Assembly: GCA_902774925.1 (NCBI GenBank)
Contig: CACYKE010000001.1
Location: forward strand, 26,951-90,950
Length of the DNA: 64,000 bases
Direction: 5' to 3'
Origin: an uncultured Prevotellaceae bacterium
GTDB lineage: Bacteria > Bacteroidota > Bacteroidia > Bacteroidales > Bacteroidaceae
Shown: one piece after another, positions 61,313-64,000 of the stretch
How positions within the stretch are numbered: position 1 is the first letter of the stretch
Layout of the letters: each line of letters opens with the position of its first letter
Made by a program: the position numbers and the translations under genes
Notes under the pieces: generated by a model
Told to the model about the DNA's origin: nothing
The model's input: the letters and a program-made list of their open reading frames with translations, nothing else
Database searches by the model: none

Positions 61313-62293
61313 ATGACGAACGACGAATTTTACATGCAGCGTTGCATTCAACTGGCTGCAAACGGTATTCAGGGAGCACGGCCCAATCCCATGGTAGGGG
61401 CTGTAATCGTTGCCCCTCTCACCTCTCACCTCTCACTTCTTACCTCTAAAATTATCGGCGAAGGTTACCACGTACGTTGTGGCGAGGGTCATGCGGAGGT
61501 GAACGCCTTTGCCAGTGTACGTCCTGAAGATGAGGCTTTATTAAAGGATGCCACCATCTATGTTTCTCTGGAACCCTGTTCACATTACGGCAAGACACCG
61601 CCCTGTGCTGACCTGATTATCAAAAAAGGTGTCCGTCGTGTCGTTGTGGGCACTATTGACCCCTTTGCCGAGGTGCAGGGTAGGGGTATCCGGAAGTTAC
61701 AGGAAGCAGGCATCGATGTCACTGTCGGCGTACTCGAAAAGGAATGCCAGTGGCTGAACCGCCGTTTCTTCACCTATCATCGTGAGCACCGTCCGTACAT
61801 TATCCTCAAATGGGCACAGACCGCCAATGGATTCATCGACGACCACGGGAAAGCCCTGCAAATCAGCAACGAACAGACGCAGATGCTCTCCCACCAGTTG
61901 CGTGCCGAGGAGGACGCCATCCTCGTAGGTCATACTACCGATGCCCGCGAACATCCGCAGTTGACGGTCCGCCACTGGCACGGACCCAATCCCAAGCGTA
62001 TTGTCCTGACCCACGACCACCCCTTGCCACAACTGATGGACGATCTCTACCAGCACGTCATCCAGTCACTCATCGTCGAGGGTGGTCGTCAGACGCTCCA
62101 GTCGTTTATCGCCGCTGGTCTATGGGACGAGATTCGTGTAGAGACAGGTGCTATGACTGTTACTGACGGAACAGAGGCACCACAACTCCCGTCTGATGCA
62201 GAGGTTGTGGCGCAGCATGATTATGATGAGAATGTGATTACTTCCTTCCGAAATCCGCAGGTACTTCGCCCCATTTCGACGTTTCCCACTTGA
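61313..62293 (+). CDS. ribD: Riboflavin biosynthesis protein RibD (deaminase/reductase)
   Basis: A 326-residue bifunctional enzyme acting on the pyrimidine intermediate of riboflavin synthesis. Deaminase: YMQRCIQLAANGIQGARPNP, the zinc site in GHAEVNAF and SLEPCSHYGKTPPCADLI. Reductase: PYIILKWAQTANGFI, DAILVGHTTDAREHPQLTV and LIVEGGRQTLQSF. A heptamer array (CT-rich) lies in a deaminase loop and adds PLTSHLSLLTS between AVIVA and KIIGEGYH. The ATG at 61313 was chosen since an earlier in-frame start lies upstream of the promoter boxes. Its 3' end overlaps the convergent RNase H gene by 56 bp. Confidence 0.93.
   Translation: MTNDEFYMQRCIQLAANGIQGARPNPMVGAVIVAPLTSHLSLLTSKIIGEGYHVRCGEGHAEVNAFASVRPEDEALLKDATIYVSLEPCSHYGKTPPCADLIIKKGVRRVVVGTIDPFAEVQGRGIRKLQEAGIDVTVGVLEKECQWLNRRFFTYHREHRPYIILKWAQTANGFIDDHGKALQISNEQTQMLSHQLRAEEDAILVGHTTDAREHPQLTVRHWHGPNPKRIVLTHDHPLPQLMDDLYQHVIQSLIVEGGRQTLQSFIAAGLWDEIRVETGAMTVTDGTEAPQLPSDAEVVAQHDYDENVITSFRNPQVLRPISTFPT
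61414..61448. repeat. Heptamer array inside ribD
   Basis: CCCTCTC, ACCTCTC, ACCTCTC, ACTTCTT, ACCTCTA: five units at exactly 7 bp. Encodes PLTSHLSLLTS in a deaminase loop. Confidence 0.8.
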
Positions 62294-62696
62294 TGATGGG
62301 ATTGCGGAAAGTGTGGGTGCGTAGCCAGTTCTCGGCGCGCTGGATAATCTGATAGAGCTGCTCTGTCTCTGGGGTGCGCTCTAACTTGGTCTTGCACTGG
62401 CGCTTGTTCACCCAGAGAATAGCATTATATGAATCCGAGTAGATGGTCTTGTCGTGCAGCCCCTGCTGTTGCATCAACGCCAAAGCATGCACAATAGCCA
62501 GGAATTCGCCAATGTTGTTCGTACCCTTTACTGGCCCGAAATGGAATACGCGGGATCCTGTTGCCAAATCAATGGCTTGATATTCCATCGGTCCGGGATT
62601 GCCGCTACAAGCAGCATCCACAGCCCACGCGTCTGCCCTTACCTCCATGGGCAGGGGCAGTACCGTGTCGTGTCTATAGTCAGGAGGGTTCTGCAT
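62238..62696 (-). CDS. RNase H-family protein
   Basis: A 152-residue RNase H fold that cuts RNA in RNA-DNA hybrids. Active-site acids: Asp in AVDAACSGNPG, Glu in NNIGEFLAIVHAL, Asp in IYSDSYNAILW, and a final Asp in WGEVPADFGRK. NNIGEFLA and the W-G-x-x-P-A-D-F end mark the Bacteroidetes RNase H1-like subgroup; no N-terminal hybrid-binding domain is present. It starts 1 nt after the argS stop and its last 56 bp overlap the end of ribD on the other strand. Confidence 0.88.
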   Translation of the reverse strand: MQNPPDYRHDTVLPLPMEVRADAWAVDAACSGNPGPMEYQAIDLATGSRVFHFGPVKGTNNIGEFLAIVHALALMQQQGLHDKTIYSDSYNAILWVNKRQCKTKLERTPETEQLYQIIQRAENWLRTHTFRNPIIKWETSKWGEVPADFGRK

Positions 62697-62697
62697 A

Positions 62698-64000
62698 TTA
62701 CATGCGCTCTGGGACTTCGATGCCGAGGAGTCCCATACCGTTCTTGATGATCTTGGCGACGTTCTTGGCTATCATCAGGCGGACAGCCTTCTTCTGCTCA
62801 TCGGGTTCGTTGAGGATGCTGAAGTCGTGGTAGAACTGGTTGAACACCTTCGTCAGCTCATAGCAGTAGTTAGCGATGCCACTGGGGCTATAGTCCTTAC
62901 CGGCCTGCTCTACGGCAGCACCAAACTCAGACATTTTCTGAATCAACTCGATCTCTTTCTCAGAAAGACTAGATGAACTAGAAAAACTAGAGATACTAGG
63001 TGCTTTGCGGAGGATAGAGCGGATGCGGGCGTAGGTGTACTGGATGAAAGGACCGGTGTTGCCGTTGAAGTCGATACTCTCCTCGGGGTTGAACAGCATG
63101 TTTTTGCGTGCGTCAACCTTCAGGATGAAGTACTTCAGGGCGCCCATACCTACCACGCGGGCAATCTCGCGGCGCTCCTCTTCGGTCATATCGTCAAACT
63201 TGCCCAGCTCCATTGAGGTCTTGTAGGCATCCTCTACCATCAGCTCCATCAGGTCGTCTGCATCCACCACCGTTCCCTCACGGCTCTTCATCTTACCGTT
63301 GGGCAGTTCCACCATACCATAAGAGAAGTGAACCAATTCCTTGCCCCACTTGAAGCCCAGACGGTCCAAAAGGATAGAAAGCACCTGGAAGTGGTAGTTC
63401 TGCTCGTTGCCAACGACATAGATCATCTTGTCAATGGGATAGTCCTTGAAACGCATCTCGGCAGTACCGATGTCCTGCGTCATATATACAGATGTGCCGT
63501 CGCTACGCAGCAGCAGTTTCTGGTCCAGACCTTCGTTGGTCAGGTCAGCCCATACAGAGTTGTCCTCGTGGCGCTCAAAGAGACCCTTGGCGAGTCCCTC
63601 TTCCACCTTGGCTTTACCCTTCAGGTAAGTCTGACTCTCGTAATATATCTTGTCGAAGGAAACGCCCATCTTCTTGTAGGTCTCGTCGAAACCGGCATAC
63701 ACCCAGTTGTTCATCTTCTCCCACAGGGCGCGCACCTCAGGGTCGTTCTGCTCCCATTTCACCAGCATCTCGTGAGCCTCCTTGATGAGCGGAGCCTCCT
63801 GCTTAGCCTTTTCTTCGTCCATGCCCTGAGCCACGAGTTCCTTTATCTCCTTGCGGTAGTGCTTGTCGAAGGCTACATAGTAGTCACCAATCAGGTGGTC
63901 GCCCTTCTTGCCAGATGATTCGGGAGTCTCGCCATTGCCGTACTTCAACCAAGCCAGCATCGACTTACAGATATGAATACCGCGGTCGTTCACGATGTTC
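62698..64000 (-). CDS. argS: Arginyl-tRNA synthetase, N-terminal part beyond window
   Basis: 434 codons of ArgS are visible. From the window edge it reads NIVNDRGIHICKSM, then the class I catalytic core: LLLRSDGTSVYMTQDIGTA, GMVELPNGKMKSREGTVV (KMSKS-like KMKSR), and the anticodon-binding helical domain ending GMGLLGIEVPERM, the usual ArgS C-terminus. The HIGH motif lies outside the window. An ACTAGA nonamer array sits in the linker before the anticodon domain and encodes PSISSFSSSSSLSE. Followed after 1 nt by the RNase H gene. Confidence 0.94.
   Translation of the reverse strand, partial: NIVNDRGIHICKSMLAWLKYGNGETPESSGKKGDHLIGDYYVAFDKHYRKEIKELVAQGMDEEKAKQEAPLIKEAHEMLVKWEQNDPEVRALWEKMNNWVYAGFDETYKKMGVSFDKIYYESQTYLKGKAKVEEGLAKGLFERHEDNSVWADLTNEGLDQKLLLRSDGTSVYMTQDIGTAEMRFKDYPIDKMIYVVGNEQNYHFQVLSILLDRLGFKWGKELVHFSYGMVELPNGKMKSREGTVVDADDLMELMVEDAYKTSMELGKFDDMTEEERREIARVVGMGALKYFILKVDARKNMLFNPEESIDFNGNTGPFIQYTYARIRSILRKAPSISSFSSSSSLSEKEIELIQKMSEFGAAVEQAGKDYSPSGIANYCYELTKVFNQFYHDFSILNEPDEQKKAVRLMIAKNVAKIIKNGMGLLGIEVPERM
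62968..63003. repeat. CTAG nonamer array inside argS
   Basis: ACTAGA at 62968, 62977 and 62986, ACTAGG at 62995: exact 9-bp period with the same CTAG core as in murF, rpoN and the pseudouridine synthase gene. Encodes a serine-rich linker. Confidence 0.85.

Noticed and set aside
62238-62293. 56-bp overlap of ribD and the RNase H gene as a wrong gene call
   Set aside because: Both C-termini look right for their families (the RNase H end WGEVPADFGRK contains an active-site Asp), so the convergent overlap is accepted.

Overview
The window looks like chromosome from a Prevotella-like member of the Bacteroidales. Evidence: many Bacteroidetes-type promoters (a TTTG or TTG box about 19-20 bases upstream of TAnnTTTG), almost no Shine-Dalgarno sites, lipoproteins with acidic residues after the lipobox cysteine, a type IX secretion pair (PorU and PorV), and large secreted proteins ending in a G-x-Y-I-x-N-G-K-K-V-V-type tail. 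No insertion sequence, prophage, plasmid function or CRISPR array was seen; it reads as core genome with a block of surface-protein genes.

Layout. 1-17350 is mostly housekeeping: a cut-off membrane sulfatase-type transferase, gyrB, rpsT, tRNA-Glu, recO, murF, xerD, aroQ, a methyltransferase, an Lrp regulator, a C26-M19 fusion hydrolase, a glutaminyl-cyclase-like M28 lipoprotein, a DUF4294 protein, an outer-membrane HhH/barrel protein, a glycosyltransferase with mannose-1-phosphate guanylyltransferase, and tRNA-Leu. 17771-40904 is the surface block: a 1681-residue lipoprotein with a collagen-like stalk, a small lipoprotein, four very large secreted proteins (three beta-domain/adhesin-like, one M6 metalloprotease), a DUF1573 lipoprotein and an OmpA porin, with an RluA-type pseudouridine synthase tucked between them. 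41045-64000 returns to core functions: ispG-purE-PAP2-rpoN, FAH-porU-porV-ispF, two glycosyltransferases, a secreted alpha-amylase, comF-recX-prmC, ribD, an RNase H and a cut-off argS.

How the parts fit. PorV and PorU are expected to receive, cleave and anchor cargo at the outer membrane. Five proteins in the window (genes at 23439, 28516, 33437, 37311 and the amylase ending at 55820) share a C-terminal tail that fits T9SS cargo, so exporter and candidate cargo lie together.

Most unusual signals. (1) Strictly periodic 7-, 8- and 9-bp tandem arrays sit in frame inside essential genes (murF, rpoN, argS, ribD, prmC, an RluA gene) or fill the gaps directly before start codons (purE, rpoN, a glycosyltransferase). 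(2) A probable structured RNA of about 316 nt lies on the minus strand at 53285-53600, with its own promoter, terminator and two GNRA-capped hairpins. (3) Small perfect palindromes of 19 or 21 bp lie inside coding sequences. (4) Some genes appear almost leaderless, and two divergent gene pairs have mirror-image overlapping promoters.
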